Positions 30,946-44,600 of a stretch of 64,000 bases of DNA are shown one piece after another. The notes beneath the pieces are model-generated. The model worked only from the letters and a program-made list of their open reading frames with translations. It was not told the origin of the DNA and ran no database searches. Source of the DNA: Diplodia intermedia (lineage: Eukaryota; Ascomycota; Dothideomycetes; Botryosphaeriales; Botryosphaeriaceae); contig JAKEKT010000023.1 of assembly GCA_021495925.1 (NCBI GenBank), positions 310,001-374,000 on the forward strand. Reading direction: 5' to 3'. The first letter of the stretch is position 1. Every line of letters starts with the position of its first letter. The translations under genes were made by a program, and so were the position numbers.

Positions 30946-33637
30946 GGTCTGGCGGGGAGAAGGGCCGGTCTCCGCGGGTCGATTTGGAAAGTGGGCGGAT
31001 GTATGTATGCCCAGGTTACGAGCGTTTCCGGGTAGTAGCAGTAGATGCAGTATGTATAAATCCGGGTTGAGATAGATAGAGGCGAGGGAGGTCAAGAGGT
31101 TAATATGGACAGGCCCGCGGCAGCAGAGGTTTGCAATTCACGATTCACGGCATTTCAGAGCCTGGGATATACTAGGCGCGAGATTAAGTGGGCATTCAGG
31201 CAGGACGGATGCTCGGGCCAATGAGGACGAGGCTAGGGCCGGCGAGGAGTGGGCGTGTCTGGCGGAGTGACAAATACGCAGCACGGACACGCCGAAACGA
31301 ATCGAGCTCGAAAACAGTCGGTCAGGCGTTTGGGGAGCTTGGGGGCCGTGGGCGAGCTGAGCTGGGGCTAGAAGGTGGTGGTGAGGTGGTGATTTGGAAT
31401 AGGCACGACAAATGTCGCAAGGGAAGCGACGCTCGGGCCCGCCTTCCTGGATCCCCCGCAGCCGTAGCGCGGCAGGAGCGAAGCCAAAGAGCCGGCCCGA
31501 CCTGTCACTCTGCCTCAACGGATCGTCTGCCGGCGTCTGTCTCGACGAGTGCCGTCTGCGTGCGCTGAGGCCATGCGTGAACGCCGTGCCCTGTCGGCTG
31601 ATGGTTGGCACGGCCCCGAGCAGGGCCCGCCCGCCGTGCACATCATGAGCATGAACACCTCGACGTCGAGCCAAGGGAGCTCCGATTGCAAATCCGGAAT
31701 CCCCGCCAGCAAACTCACCCGCCCGTCCGCAAACCGAGCTGATGACGACGGCGGCCTTGCGATCGTGGCGTCCACATCTTCACGCATCCGTGGCTCGCGG
31801 GCACAAAGCGAAAAAGCAAGAGAGGGGAACTGATGCCGGGGTGGGGCCTAGGATCGGTCTGCAGTGGCTGTTCGCCGCCATAGTATCTGCTATCTGTCAT
31901 CTCATGAATCCTTCTCGGGGCGGAGGTGGCACCGTGGCGCCGCAAGAGGATCCGCCTGTGAGCGTGGCCGTCCTGCGCCCAACGTCTCCACCACTTCGCT
32001 CTGGACCCCGTGAACTTCGCCTTTCGCCAAGTGCGAAACCGAGGCCGCTCCAGCCAACAGAGCCTCGAAACCACGCGGGAGCTGCGTGCATATTGTGAAA
32101 CCGCAGAAGCGCCATCCGGAAGCAACCATGCCCATGCGGCGTCGCCGCCATTCCATCATGCTCCTTTCCATTTTGGTTGCCACTTTCATCATCATCGTTC
32201 CACCCCTTTGTTCCCTCTTCATGCCTCTCGGACTCCGTTCCTGCAGAGCTGCTGCTCGCGAATATATGCTTGCTTCCAAATCAAGTCTAACGATATTTCC
32301 AGCCACACAAATTTCCAGCAGCAGAAGATAAGAAAAACATGACAGTCTTGATGGTAACCAGCAGCGCCATCACTCCACGCAGTGTAAATTATGAGCAAGT
32401 TCTTCAAGCTGAAGCTACTCTGTCCTTTATTATTACCTAAAATCTCAGTCCGGGAAAAAGATGTAGCGATAGCGCCAAAAGCGAAAAAAAATTAAAACAT
32501 TCTGAGTTTATGATAGTCCGCCTCCAATGACGTAGCACCCAGTCCTGCTTCTAGATGGCGTACTAGCCCATTCACCTATCGCGATCGATCCGACCAGTCA
32601 TCGACCGATGTCGTCTGAATAGATCTAGGTACAGGGCACGATGCTGGCCACTAAGAACGCGCCCTGACGAAATACACAGTAGGGAACCGACGAAGAAACA
32701 CTGGCCGCTTGAGCGGGGTTCGGGGTCGCCGTGCGCCACGCGCGGCACGTTTCCACTACGTGCAGATTGCCATGCTTTCTAGTGCGTACGATGCTAACCC
32801 GTTGCCGTGGTACCTTCCTGCCACAGGCCAAGGCGGGATGCGACATCTAAGTTTGCTTGTGTGTGTGATGTTTACAATCATCCTTCTCATCTGCTCCGAA
32901 CGGACAACAATCACATCGGTGCGGCGGGCGATAAAGTCGTAGGCAACGTTAGATCGTCAAGCTATGTACTGCCGAGGAAAGACTGACTGTTCTATCTGCA
33001 TGAAGTCTACGCTAAGGTTCACAATCTCGTTGAAAGCCTCCATTCTACTCCGAATCCCCACATTTTCCTACTACTCCATCGATACACATGCGACCCTTTG
33101 CACTTTTCCCTACCATCCAACACTCCCTTGTCAACCCAAACTTGCGGGTCAAAAAGAAAGAACGAATAAAAAAAAGAATAAGAAAGAAGGAAACGCAACG
33201 AGTGATCTGCTGTGCTCAGACACAGCGTGCGTTTGCGTGCTTCTGTTTGCTCAAAGTGCCACAGAGAGGGAATAAAACAAGAGCGAAGAAATAAGAGGAG
33301 ATAAAACAAACAAAGCCCGAACCGAAGTGATAGTGCAAGCCCCCGGTCTCCAACAAGGACCCTTCCCCCGGACCGAACCAACTCCGTTCAACGTCAAATC
33401 GACAGGGGGTTGCTTGACAGGTGTGACAAGATAAAAAGAAAGTTTGCCGCCCGAGACGAATGATAATCGGCAACGACAGCTGCGAAACAGAGGGAGAAAG
33501 AGAGAGAGAAAGTCAAAATCCCCACCGTCGGGTCCAGGGTCGAAACGAGTGCTGCAGATGATGAGAGACAAAAAAAGAAAAAACCGGAACCAACCAGGCC
33601 ACCCACCCCCCCGTCACAAACAACCACCGATATCGCA
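30946..33637. other. Gene-poor tract
   Basis: About 2.7 kb. Frames on both strands translate to low-information Arg/Ser/Pro-rich strings. I see no gene, RNA or repeat I can support. Part will be regulatory or 3' sequence of the TmpA-like gene. Confidence 0.45.
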
Positions 33638-35376
33638 TCACGAATCCCAAATAGGCCCATACGCCGGCACGCCCCTGCTCTCCATCTCAAACACCACCAT
33701 GTCGACGACCTTCTTGTTGGAAACGATGCACACCGCCTCGGCGCCGGCCTCGCGGTACGCCGTGTACGCCAGCCGCACGATGTCGGGCCTGCCCGTCTTG
33801 TCCGTGTCGATGATGCGCGCGTGCGGGTCCGCCGCCGTCACCATGTCCAGCACCGCGGGGCCGTACGTCGCGAGCGGGTTCTTGGTGCTCCAGATGACCC
33901 GCACGTCGTGCCCCGGCCGCCCCACGAAGAAGCCCAGGCAGGGCCCGATGCCGCTGCCCGTGGCGATGAGCACCACCGGGCTGAAGAGGCGCGTGACGGC
34001 CGCCATGCCCTGGTTGGGCCCCGACCGGACGTACAGCGCCCGCGGCGGGCTCGAGATCACGCGCCGCGTCCAGTCGCCCGCCGACGACACCACGACGGAG
34101 AAGCCGGGCTTGCCGTCCGGGCGTGGGATCGTCGCGAACGAGTGGTTCTCCACCAGCGGCCGGTCCGCGATGCGGATCGCCGAGCAGAGCCGTGGCCGGC
34201 CGAAGGGGAAGTGGATGCGGATCGCGTGCGTCGACAGGCTGTCGACCTCGACGGGGTGCTTGCGGAGGCGCGCCCAGGGGTAGATGACGAAGAGGGTCGC
34301 CGTCGTGAGGAACCAGAAGGCAGGCGAGGTGGCGAGCACGATGCCCGGCGCCTTGTTCATCATGCGGCCGCCGAGGATGGCGGAGGCGATGAGCTGGGCC
34401 CAGAAGATGCCGAGGACGGTCCAGCCAGCGAAGCGGTGCATGCCTTCGAAGTGGTTGTGGTACTTCTGGCGCAGGTTTGGCAGAGCTAGGATGATGATTG
34501 CCACGAAGAGCGCGAGAAGGACAGAGGACAGGACCACGAATACCGGAGAAGATTGCTGGCCGCTGGTGTACTCTCGAATGGCGACACCCGTGTAGATGGC
34601 GTACCACGCCGCCGAGGCGGTAGTACAGCCGCTGTGGAAGCCGCCGTAACTGTAGATCATGGCACAGGAGCGGCGGAACCAGAGCGGCATCCAATGAGGT
34701 GTTGCGATGAAAGTTGAGAAGAGTACGTTTATGACGTGCTCGTTGCGGACGGCAATGCCAACCATGACATTGACGGCAACAGCGCTTGCAACTGAGTCGG
34801 AAGCAAGTTTTCCGGAGTCGTAAACGTTGTCGCCAAAATCACTGAAATAGAAACCGACAACGCCCCACAGTAGGTTGAGAAGAAAGACAACGGTGTAGAT
34901 CTTACGGTAAACAGTGAAGAATCTCCATCTGAAGTCGCGGTAAAGACGGGGTCCATGCTGTGGGGGCAGCTCGAGCAACTGAGTCGGATCATATGCTCTG
35001 GCTGTAGGGGCCAGAGAAGAGGAGCCAGTCGAATCGCGGTACGAGTGCTCTTTTTCGGGATCTCTGTTGTCAGCGGAAGAGCTGTCCGCGTCTTCGTCAA
35101 AGGGTGGGAAATCCTTCGGTTCATGTTCGAAGTCGGGGCGAAGGTCGACATTCGCTAATGACCTGGCCGCTTCGAGCTCCTTCAGTGGTTCGTGTGTTGA
35201 GCCTGGAGATGCATGATAGGCCGACACGAGAGCGCTGGCAGGACGTTCGACTTCAGTGAATTTGCTGTTGAACGGTGATGTGTTGTCTTCAAACCCGTTA
35301 GCTCTTCCCTCGACACGGGGGATTGGTGTTGCAGAACCACAGGATTTGACGCACCAGGAGTACTTTGTATTGACAT
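33638..35376 (-). CDS. TmpA-like integral membrane flavoprotein (ferric-reductase-like)
   Basis: It resembles Aspergillus nidulans TmpA, a membrane flavoprotein needed for conidiation signalling and related to the C-terminal part of some NRPS-like proteins. The main exon is open from about 35227 down to the stop at 33638. Six or so membrane segments, e.g. IYTVVFLLNLLWGVVGFY, VFVVLSSVLLALFVAIIILA and FAGWTVLGIFWAQLIASAIL, precede a cytosolic reductase-like domain with LVENHSFATIPRP and the nucleotide-binding loop LIATGSGIGPCLGFFVG. The N-terminus is disordered and acidic. No in-frame ATG exists near the main exon's 5' end. One workable model adds exon 35376..35355 (MSIQSTP) spliced to 35202, giving 528 aa; a different upstream exon is possible. 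No enzymatic reaction is established. Confidence 0.7.
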
Positions 35377-38300
35377 ATTCCAGTCTGATGAGCTGTCGTG
35401 AAAAATAATGCGGGTGTAGACTGAAAGTAAAAGGCGCTGTGGGGGATGGAGCGATTCGTGTTCAAGAAGACATCAACGTGCTTTGCACAGTAGTCGAAAG
35501 AGTTCGGGCGTGTTTGCCTCGAGTGTGAGTTGGAGCTCATTGAGGCCACTTATGAGAGTGCTTTATAGTTAGTTAAGTAAGACCAGCAAGCCCCCAACTT
35601 ATCAACAATGCCTGATGGTGATAAGCGGGCACAGAGTGGACCATAAAGCGGCGTACGAGTCAATGTGGCGCTTTGTAGAGGCGATAGTAGTGGCAACGGG
35701 GAGCTCAAACCGAGAATACGTATCGTGGTGTGGGGGGAAGAAAGAGCTGAGGCGAGGAACCATACTCCATGTGGCATTCCGCGATCAGCACTCTGCCTGG
35801 ATCAGGCTGTTGATTAGCGACCTGCAGCAGCCCAGATATTAAAAGGTGGGCCGTGGTTATTTGAGCTTCCTGGAAAAGGGCAATTGTTTACAGCGTTGCC
35901 GTCCTTCCGTTTTCCGCATTCCTCAGCGCGCGTAGGCGAGCGAGGGTCGGGACAATGCATCTCCATGCGCCTCCGCCTGATGATTTGCCTTAGCTTGCCA
36001 AACTGCCGGGATCCTTGAGCTGGGGCCATACGGCTGCGATAACGTCAGTCGATGACTTTGGCCTCTCAAAACACTGCAACCCGCCTTTGCCAAATTGGAA
36101 GTAGGAGCGATGCCCCGATAATTCGCGTGATTCCAGGTCGATCGAGGCTAGATTAAAAGGTATGACGTGTGAGATGATGGCGAACGTCGATGCCATCTTG
36201 TTGATATCAGGCCTACGATGATGTCCAATGGATCAAGTGCCTCATCTGGTGTGCTCGAAGGAGATTAGACCATCGCCGTGGAAGTCGAGACGAAGGCCCG
36301 GGGAAGTGAGCCTGCAAACCAGCGACGCAGAGTTTCGTCGAGAGCCGATGCCTGGCTTGTTGCTTCCGGACTTTGTAAGACACTTCGCCACCCGCCCAGG
36401 TTTCGTCTTCAATCCTTCATTTTACCTCTTCACAAAACTTTGACAGTTCTGAAGCTCCTAGCTCTTTGTTCTCTCTTCCATGTCGAAAGGAAACATGCAT
36501 CCTCGTCAGTTGGTAGTAGCCCTGCAAACTTCCATACGTCATGAAGGTATAGCACCATCACTGTGTTATCTGGCGTCAGTACCATGGAATCTCTTTGCAA
36601 TGCTCCTTGCAAACCCAGAAGGAGTGGAATCTGCATGGTGTAGTAGATTAGAGATCAGACGCGATGATTTCCTGGACCGGACAGATAGTGGATGCGTGCT
36701 GGAATACCATGTTAGTAAACGTAATGTTGGTCCACATTAAGTGGACAGCGTCAGTATACAGCAGCTGGAGTAGCGACTTTCATCGGCACAGGTCTCCACA
36801 ACATCGCGGGACAAGGCGGCCAAGAGAACGGCGTGCGGGGCCCGGGTGCGGGTAGTGATTCAGTCGTCGAGCCATGGCAGGCATCGGCGATGCCGATTGA
36901 GGGGCTTCACATGCCGTCGAAACGCCCGTTGGCGCGCATGCAGCGAGAGGAAAACGAGGGAAGTGGGTTCTCGAGGTCTGATTTAGCGAGGTCGCGTTGC
37001 ACCTTCCGTTCCTTCCCTGGCAGCTGACCAACATGGAAGAGTCCGGACCAGCTTGATGATCAACACGGGAGCCAAACCTTCTTCGCCGGACCAAGCGCCG
37101 CAGCCCAGCCTTTCTGCCGTTCTGCCTGTCACCCGATGCAAACTGATTTATCACTGAGACTCACTGTTGCCGAAGCAATCATCCCCCCTCATCCCTCAAG
37201 CCATCCTTTTCACGTCTCGGTCCTGGGCGAGTCAGTACGAAGCGAACATCGGTCATGAGCCATCCTCCAGCAAGTGCTCCATCATTTCTTTGGTTGGCGA
37301 TCATGTGTCCACATAAGATCATCGCCGTTGTCGGAGACTTCGACGCACCAGCCGCGCCAAGACGCCCGGAGAGAGCCCCCAGAAACGTCAAGACACCTAC
37401 AGGGGTTTCCGTCAGTACTTGGCGTCGAGCAGCACGCCTGCGGTGTTGTCTGTAGAATTTTCAAGTATTTCAAATAACCGGGGTTGGTTAGCTCTGCGAT
37501 TAGCTGTGTTCTCTCCCTTCTCCTGATAGCCATGCGAGGCACAAAAAGCCCAATATTTGGAAGACCGCCATCCCGGTTCCCCTTGGCGTTTTTCTGCAAA
37601 GGTCGATGCGGCTGTCGTCACACAGCCGGTGCAGCGGAAGCGCGACAACTGTCAGCCCGGTTCTGGAAGATGATGGATCCCAACCCATGTCTTTTGCCGT
37701 GTAGGCTTATCTGCTGTTGGTCAGGCCTTGTGCTAGAGTCATTAAGAAGCAGCGAAGGAACAATAAGAGTAGATGATCGCTCTCGCAACGACTAGGGGCT
37801 TGGTAGGAAATGATTTGAGTTCACACATGGCACACCCCACGCGCGCGCGTGCATGCATTCTGGAATGGGCGATACAGAAGGAAATCTGCCCGGCCAAGCC
37901 CCACTGCTATGAAATCATCAGAGTTGATCGTCATTGTGCTTGTCACTTAGACTTGGTGTTGTGGTAGATGTGTGGTCGATGGCGAAAAAGCCGAGGCGTC
38001 CATGCATACACTACTGTGGTCTTCGCTACATAGGGCATGTCCCATTTGGCGGCAGCCACAGTAGCTTTTGTCGAAGCCACAAGGCTAGGCTGAAGAGTAA
38101 AGTTTTGGTATGCAGACGCGGTTTGGGAAGGCAGGGAGGCATCGGACAGCGCCGGGGGGCGTTCGATCTGCCGCGTTCTGTGCAGGCTTTGACGTAATTC
38201 CGCAAACCTCTCAAAAACCTTATCCTGATTTCTTGCCGTTGATCGCTTCCAGGATGCAGGACCGTGCATAAATGCTGCAGGTTCAACCGGGGCGTTACGA

Positions 38301-39925
38301 GCGTGGAGAATATTAGGCAAGTGATGAATTGCAGAGGCACCACCGTCGTCTTCCAATCGGAAGCCTGGCACAGCTGCTTCGCTGCTGGTTCCGAGTGATG
38401 AAGAAAGCCGATCGATGCCCGCATAGAAAGCCCAAGGTCGGTGATTTTGGGAATGCTGTCTGCCTCATAAGCTTCCGTCGACCCCAGTGGTTTTAGCAGT
38501 AACGTGTAACCAACCGCTTCACGCAGACTTCTAGTATTGTCCTGTTTTCCAGGGCTTATCTTGCCTTTGGGGAATATTGCGTTGAAAGAGTGGTTGCTCT
38601 GACGCGAAGATCACAGGCGTTTCGTAGCGAACGCACGTTAGTGAGGTGGCGACCGTGTCACAAGCCAAAGAAACCCGTGTAGCATGATTTTGGCTGTGTC
38701 AATGAGGCTGCTTTTTTCGCGGCATCTCTGGTGATTGTGCTGGTGTGGGGAGGAGTGTAAGGGGGTTGTCGTGCTAGCGAGGATTATCCACGAGCCGTGG
38801 CGAGCGTCGGAGGGGATTAAGATAGCGTGCGCCTTCCTCATCAGCTCGAACTAGCTGAGCCAGCCCATTCACGGTAGTCGGCGGACGTTACTCGCAGCAC
38901 TGGGAGCTGGCCAAGTCGCGAGAGTGAGAGTGGCGAGGCGAGTGTTGGTGGCCATAGCAATCGTGCCTCTTCATGATGCCTGTTACTTGCTCGGATATTA
39001 TCTCGACGTCCTCGGGCTAAAACCGAGGTAGCGCGGACAATATCCTGCATCGGGCCGGCGCAGCATGAAGAGGCTGGGTTTTGGCTGGGGTGTTCCTACT
39101 CTGGCCACTCATCGGGACTGTTGTCGTGGCAGGGGAGCAGAGGCGGCAGATCGCCAGTGAGCCGAAATATCCAGCGCGCTAGCCGGAGGCAGCAGGCGCA
39201 TCGGATCGTCCCCTGCTCCTCGCGAGTCTTTTTCCCCATAGGGATGGGTACACGTTCTGGCTGGGTGATAAGGTTCCTGTGGAATGCATTCGCCCGAAAA
39301 TGGTGCCATCGTTGCGTGAGCTGGCAAACGTGCCTCTCGCACAGGCGCTGTGACAGTACGGTCGACATGCAGGAAGGCTCGGGGTTCCCGTCTCGTGGGT
39401 CAGCTCGTAAGGAGACCCTGCATCCCAGCTTTCCCATAATATTGCGAAGGAGATGGTCCGACGTCACAAGCTCTGACGACAGTCTTTGTTGTCATGAATT
39501 TTCGCCATCTTCAGCTGGCAGGATGCCAAGCCCTCCCTGGCTCAACGGTACCAGTCTTCCATCTGCTGTCCTACGGGCGCTACTGCGCCTCATACGCCGG
39601 CAGCTACTTTGCCAACGGCCAAGACGAGCGTGGCCGTGAGGCAAGCCGGTTGCGGTGTCTTATTGGCCATTGCTGAGAGCGGTCGTCGTGCGCCATGGGA
39701 ACTTCCAAAGTCTATTCGCGAAAGGCGCGTGCTCTGCTTCAGAGAGAAGATGGAAACCAGGGATGAATCCAGAACTTGATGGAGGCTGTTTTGTAAGAGG
39801 TACCTTCGCTTCTTTGTCGGCAGCCTTCGGACGGGTGTGCCCTTTAATCGCTCGGCGGCGCCTGCAGCATAGCGAAAGGAACTCCCACCTATTTCCGCCC
39901 TCGACAGCCCAGGCTCTTGCCAGAA
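35377..39925. other. Gene-poor tract of about 4.5 kb
   Basis: The longest region without a supported gene. About 20 overlapping frames of 60-170 codons occur on both strands. None has domain-like sequence, a plausible splice partner or a leader. No terminal repeats or retroelement motifs seen. It separates the TmpA-like and PTH11-like genes. Confidence 0.45.
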
Positions 39926-41359
39926 ATGATACTTGAGAGACCCAAAGAGCCGCAAATCTGGCGTCACTGCAACCTCTTCGTCAGAGATGTCTCGCCGCTT
40001 TTATACGCGCACGTGGAACGAAAATCCCCGACTGTAGAGGCCAGGGCTCCAATCGAAATAGGATGGCATGCGCTGTTACCAGCACTGGTCTTCACGGTCC
40101 TCGCGACTGTTGCCGTAACGTTGAGATGGTACTCGAGAGCGTGCATCACGCGGACAGTGAAGCCTGAGGACTGGTTCATCCTTTGCGCTCTTGTAAGTCG
40201 GCGTGACTAGCGTCGAAGTCCCTGCTGACCAAAAGCTTAGATACTGTCCATTGCGATGACGGGTGTAGTAGGCGGCGAGGTCTACGTCGCATCTAGGATG
40301 GTCGGCCACAGGTGGGATGAGGAAGAGGAAAATGTGTCGAAGCTGGCTCTGGTAAGGACGACCCAATCCTGCAAGGACAGCGCAAAAACCAACACTGACC
40401 TTATGAACTCTGCAGCTGGTTCTCTGCAGCAATTTGCTGTACCACATTCTCATAAATGCGACCAAGTCGTCGTTCCTTCTCCAATATCTCCGACTCTTTC
40501 ATGACTGTTGGGCTCAGAAGCTGTGTAAAGCATTGCTCGCCGTAGTCCTCGGAGCAGCGCTGTACGGGTTCTTCGGTGGCATATTCATGTGCCATCCTGT
40601 CCGAAGATACTGGGACCCTCGCGTGCCCGGAAACTGCAGGGATCCGGAGACATACTGGGTGGCAACCTCTTCCATTGGTATCACCATGGATTTCATCGTC
40701 TGGCTACTGCCAATGCCGCTGCTCAGGAGGTTGCGCCTGCCCATGAGGCAAAAGCTTGGATTAACGGCGGTGTTTACCCTTGGTGGATTGTAAGAAACCC
40801 TGTGAGCAGCCCGATCGGCCGTCCCGCTAACGCATGTGGCAGTGTTTGCATCGTCAGTGTGTTGCGTCTGGCGCTGGTTGAGATGTACTCCCAGGAAGGC
40901 AAAGCGGAAGGTGAGTGCTAAGCAGCCTACAAAGTAGAGGAGCATGCTAACCGAGGGCGTCCAGAAGGGGGGGTCTCAGCGATCGTGTGGTCAACCATCG
41001 AGGCCAATGTCGGAATCATCTGCGCGTCGCTCATGGTAATGAAGCCGCTGTTGGGCAAAGTGTTTCCGTGGCTCCTTGACACGGCCGGGCCATCGCAGGG
41101 AAACATGCGGTTGCCGACGATTCCCGAAGGCCCCGTTGGACCCAGTGTCTGGGTGCAAAACTGGAGCTGGGGCTCGAGGACTGATGCGATGTGCACAGCA
41201 TCCAGGCCGGCGAGTTGGATCCCAGCGCCTCAGGAGACACACGGGATCTTGGTGACAAAGAAGTCGGTGGTAGAAGCGGATTGGAGAAGGGACGACAGTG
41301 TCGCCTGCATCGCACCCATAAAGCCGCCGAGAGCCTATTCAGGCGACTTCGGGGACTGA
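39926..41359 (+). CDS. PTH11/rhodopsin-domain type seven-membrane-segment protein
   Basis: Predicted fungal receptor-like integral membrane protein. Five exons: 39926..40192, 40241..40351, 40416..40789, 40843..40910, 40965..41359. All introns are 48-64 nt and all frames match; 404 aa. Family signatures: WHALLPALVFTVLATVAVTL with RWYSR and KPEDWFILCAL (helices 1-2), SSFLLQYLRLF, GIFMCHPVRRYWD, GNCRDPETYWVATSSIGITM (the conserved Cys and DFIVWLLPMPLL), VCIVSVLRLALVEMY, and WSTIEANVGIICASLMVMKP. There is no CFEM domain. The start Met is the only ATG giving an N-terminal outside segment but is uncertain. Some family members sense surfaces or host cues; the ligand here is unknown. Confidence 0.85.
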
Positions 41360-41679
41360 ATGACTTGCAGGAATGGGTTTGTGTGTCGACATAGTGTACT
41401 TTCCGATAAATATACGTAACATATTGCCCGTGCCGTGAGTGCGCAGAGTTTGTCGTGCCGCGTAGAGGCGTGAGATCGTCGGGTAGGACGCGGGGCTGCG
41501 TGATTATTGCGCACGCGCCTTACATAGCCGGCAGGAGCACGCCTCCGCCGACGCGACTGCCGTTCGCGCGCCACTCCTTCGCACTCCAAACGCTTCCGCG
41601 TGAAAACGTCCACTCTCTTTCGCCATGCAGCTCACTTCCTGTCCGCCGTCATAGCACTGGCCTGTATCATCATACCGCC
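41360..41679. other. Intergenic promoter of the large telomere-type gene
   Basis: 320 bp. The frame of the downstream gene stays open here but contains no ATG. The leader is pyrimidine-rich. Nothing else seen. Confidence 0.5.
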
Positions 41680-44600
41680 ATGGCCTCCGTCGCATCCGAG
41701 CGCATCCCCATTGCAACCCTCCACCCTTCCTTGCCTGCGCCGGCTACGAAGTCCATCACCGCCGTTGTCACCATCCTCTGGCCTTATTCTTCTTCGACTC
41801 GCACCTGCGCTCTGCTTCTCGCCGACCCTGACTTCCGTCTGCGCCGTCGCCGTGGCCAGGTCCGCGCCCAGTTCTTTGGAGACGCCGCCTACGCTGTTGC
41901 GAAGTCGCAACTTGGCATTGGAGACAAGGTCGTACTGAAGCTCGGCGGTGTACAATGGCTGCAATCAAGTGGCGAGGAGGAGGTCGTGCGCACCCCGGGA
42001 AAGAGTGTGGACTGGGAAGTAGGTTTCAGAGACAGGTTGGCCATGCTTGTCACTCGCGACGGCAAGCAATTCGCAAACATCCAAGTTGAGCGCAGCACCC
42101 CAGAGCCAGAAGAAGTCGAGGAAGAAGAGGAGGCTGTCCTCAACACCCCAAGCAAGATTGTTGGCAGGTTCAGCGCCGAGGGGTTACGCTTCAACACCTG
42201 GTCTTCACCGGCCTTTCTGAGACACGGCCGCCTCTCTGGCGAGTCGTTCTCCGACTATGATATCTTCGCCGACGAGGACGAGTCAAAGAGCCGAAAGCGG
42301 AGGAGGACATCCTTCAAGAACATTGGCGTTTGGACTTATGCCGCTCGGACGCCGTCTCCTGAGAAGGGCGACGCCATATCCGTGGACGAAGATGGTTTTG
42401 CTAGTCCCAGCGAAAGGGTTTCCGCTTCCAGACCTCATGCTCCTGCACTTCCCGAGACACCCGAGTCTGCAACGAACACGCTCGAGGAGCCTGCAGCAGA
42501 TGAGGAACAAGTATTGGTGCCTGAGCCCTTTCCCAGTAACCACACGCCCTTAATGGCTGAGCACAGTCGCGCTCGCCCAGTAGAGAAGGAGCATATGCGG
42601 GAAAATCTCAAGGAACAAGATGACGCTCTCTATGAGCAATACCTTGAAGAAACCCATGAAGGCCAAGAAGAGGACACCGAAATAGATGTCTTCCCGGGCG
42701 AGCCGGAAGACGAACCTGCAGCGCAGTTCTCGTTACAGGATGCTGAAGATATCCAGGGAGATTCAGATGCCGAATCACTACCATCTGTGGTGACTGACAC
42801 TGATGTAGCTGCCCCAAGTGCTGCAGCATCAATACGTATTGAGGAGTCCGCGGGAGACACCGAGCTGGAGTCTGATGATGATGGTATTGAGGTCCTCGAG
42901 ATGAGTTCCACCCAGGTGATTCCCGGAGAACAAGAAGTGGAACATTCGGAAAATGAAGGCCTAGAGGCGAGGCGTGATAACAGAGCTCAGGCAGCGCCAA
43001 TCCGCTTGTCTAGTACAGAAGAAGGCACGAGCGAAGACGAGCAACTCATGGCAAGACTCCCCAGTGACCAACAATCTGGCCAACCCATGGGATCAAACAC
43101 CATGAAACAACTCATCGAGTCTGGGCGTGATGTAGCCGAGAGCCATGAGCGTTTGGAAAGGCCTGCAAGTGATGCAACTCAGGACTTCAAGATGCAGCTT
43201 GGGAAACTTGAGGATCGCGCTACTTTGTCTGCTCTGGTAAGAGGAAAGCAAGGCGAATCAACAGACCTGCGGTCTGCCGATATAGAAAATCAGCCAGCAG
43301 GGGTATCAGGGACAACTTCATCGTCTAGTCTCGCTGCAGTGCCTGCTGCTCCTACCATGCCTCCACCTGTACTGCTTCTGCCACAACCAGATGACAGAAC
43401 CTCAAAGTCACCCGCAGGAACGCCGCTCATTGGTCCCGTCAATGCTCCGTCTACTCCGCAGCTGCAACCGGTTACTTCAACGGCTTTACCATTGCCATCC
43501 CCGTTCCCGAGCGCGACAGAAGCGTCTTCGTACATGGATGCACATCCTAGCTCACTCCCTGAACAAGCTTCAACTGTCGCCGATGCTGGCCTGGAAAAAC
43601 AAGAAGACCACGTGATACGACCAGCTACGGCCATTTCGGTTGCTCAGGCATCTCAAGAGGCCTTGGAAGCCGTTCCAAGTGAGCCAGAAGAGCCCAAAGC
43701 TGACCAGGTGGCCCAAATGCTGGACCAAGCCCCGAATGTCCCCCAGGAAGAGCCTAAGCTGACGATCCGGGAGGAAACTCCTCATTATTTCGGTCTTGAT
43801 GGCTCTGTACTGTCTGCCGTACGCGCACCTCGCAAGGGATCTCACGAAAAGGCCGAGAGTATGGACTCACAGCAGGAATCTCAGGCTGAGCATTCCATTA
43901 TTGGCCTCCCTGTTGAAGCCGATACACCAGACTACCCACGTCGAATCATTGCGCCCGACAGTGAGCAGGCAACAAAACCTATGCAGGATGTCGCACAATC
44001 GACAGTAAATGAAGACCTGCGTACCTCACGTCCTCAAGACTCCGTTGCTGAAGAACACGGATCTCCAATGCTGGAGACAGAGAAGCATGTACCTGGAGGA
44101 GGATTTGATATACATCCCTCTGGGACCGATTTGCCAGCCAATGAGGATACGCCTCTGCCTGCGTTCGAGGACGACGATTGGGACATGCCAGATGCCGCTG
44201 CCGCTACTCCCTCCGAGGCTGAGTCTACTCCCAGGGCACGGAACGAAGGCAAAGCGAACGAAAAAACGCCTACCAGTACCCCGCAAAAGCGGATGCGCGA
44301 CCCATCTACCTCGCAAGCAGAGAAGCCTCCGGCTTCTTCCGCGGTAGAGATTGTTGACTTAGGAAGCGACAGCTCCGAAGAGGAGGGATCATCTACTGAT
44401 ATTTCTGCGGAGGCGCAATTGATTTCGCCCATCGTTCGTCAGAAGCCATCTGCCGATCAAGAGCAAGCTGCTGGAACAGACGCCTTGCTCGAAGAGCTCC
44501 AGCTTGCTCGGCCAACTCCTCAGGTAGAGGCACCACCTTTGACGCAGGCAAACTTAAGCTCTTCTCTTGGTCCTCCGTCGACTCCGCAGACACGGCGCAA

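Noticed and set aside
33638..41359. TmpA-like plus PTH11-like genes as part of a secondary-metabolite cluster
   Set aside because: No synthase, tailoring enzyme, transporter or cluster-type regulator nearby.
41455..41679. 75-codon upstream extension of the Telo_bind gene
   Set aside because: The frame is open but begins at GTG and has no ATG; it is leader sequence.
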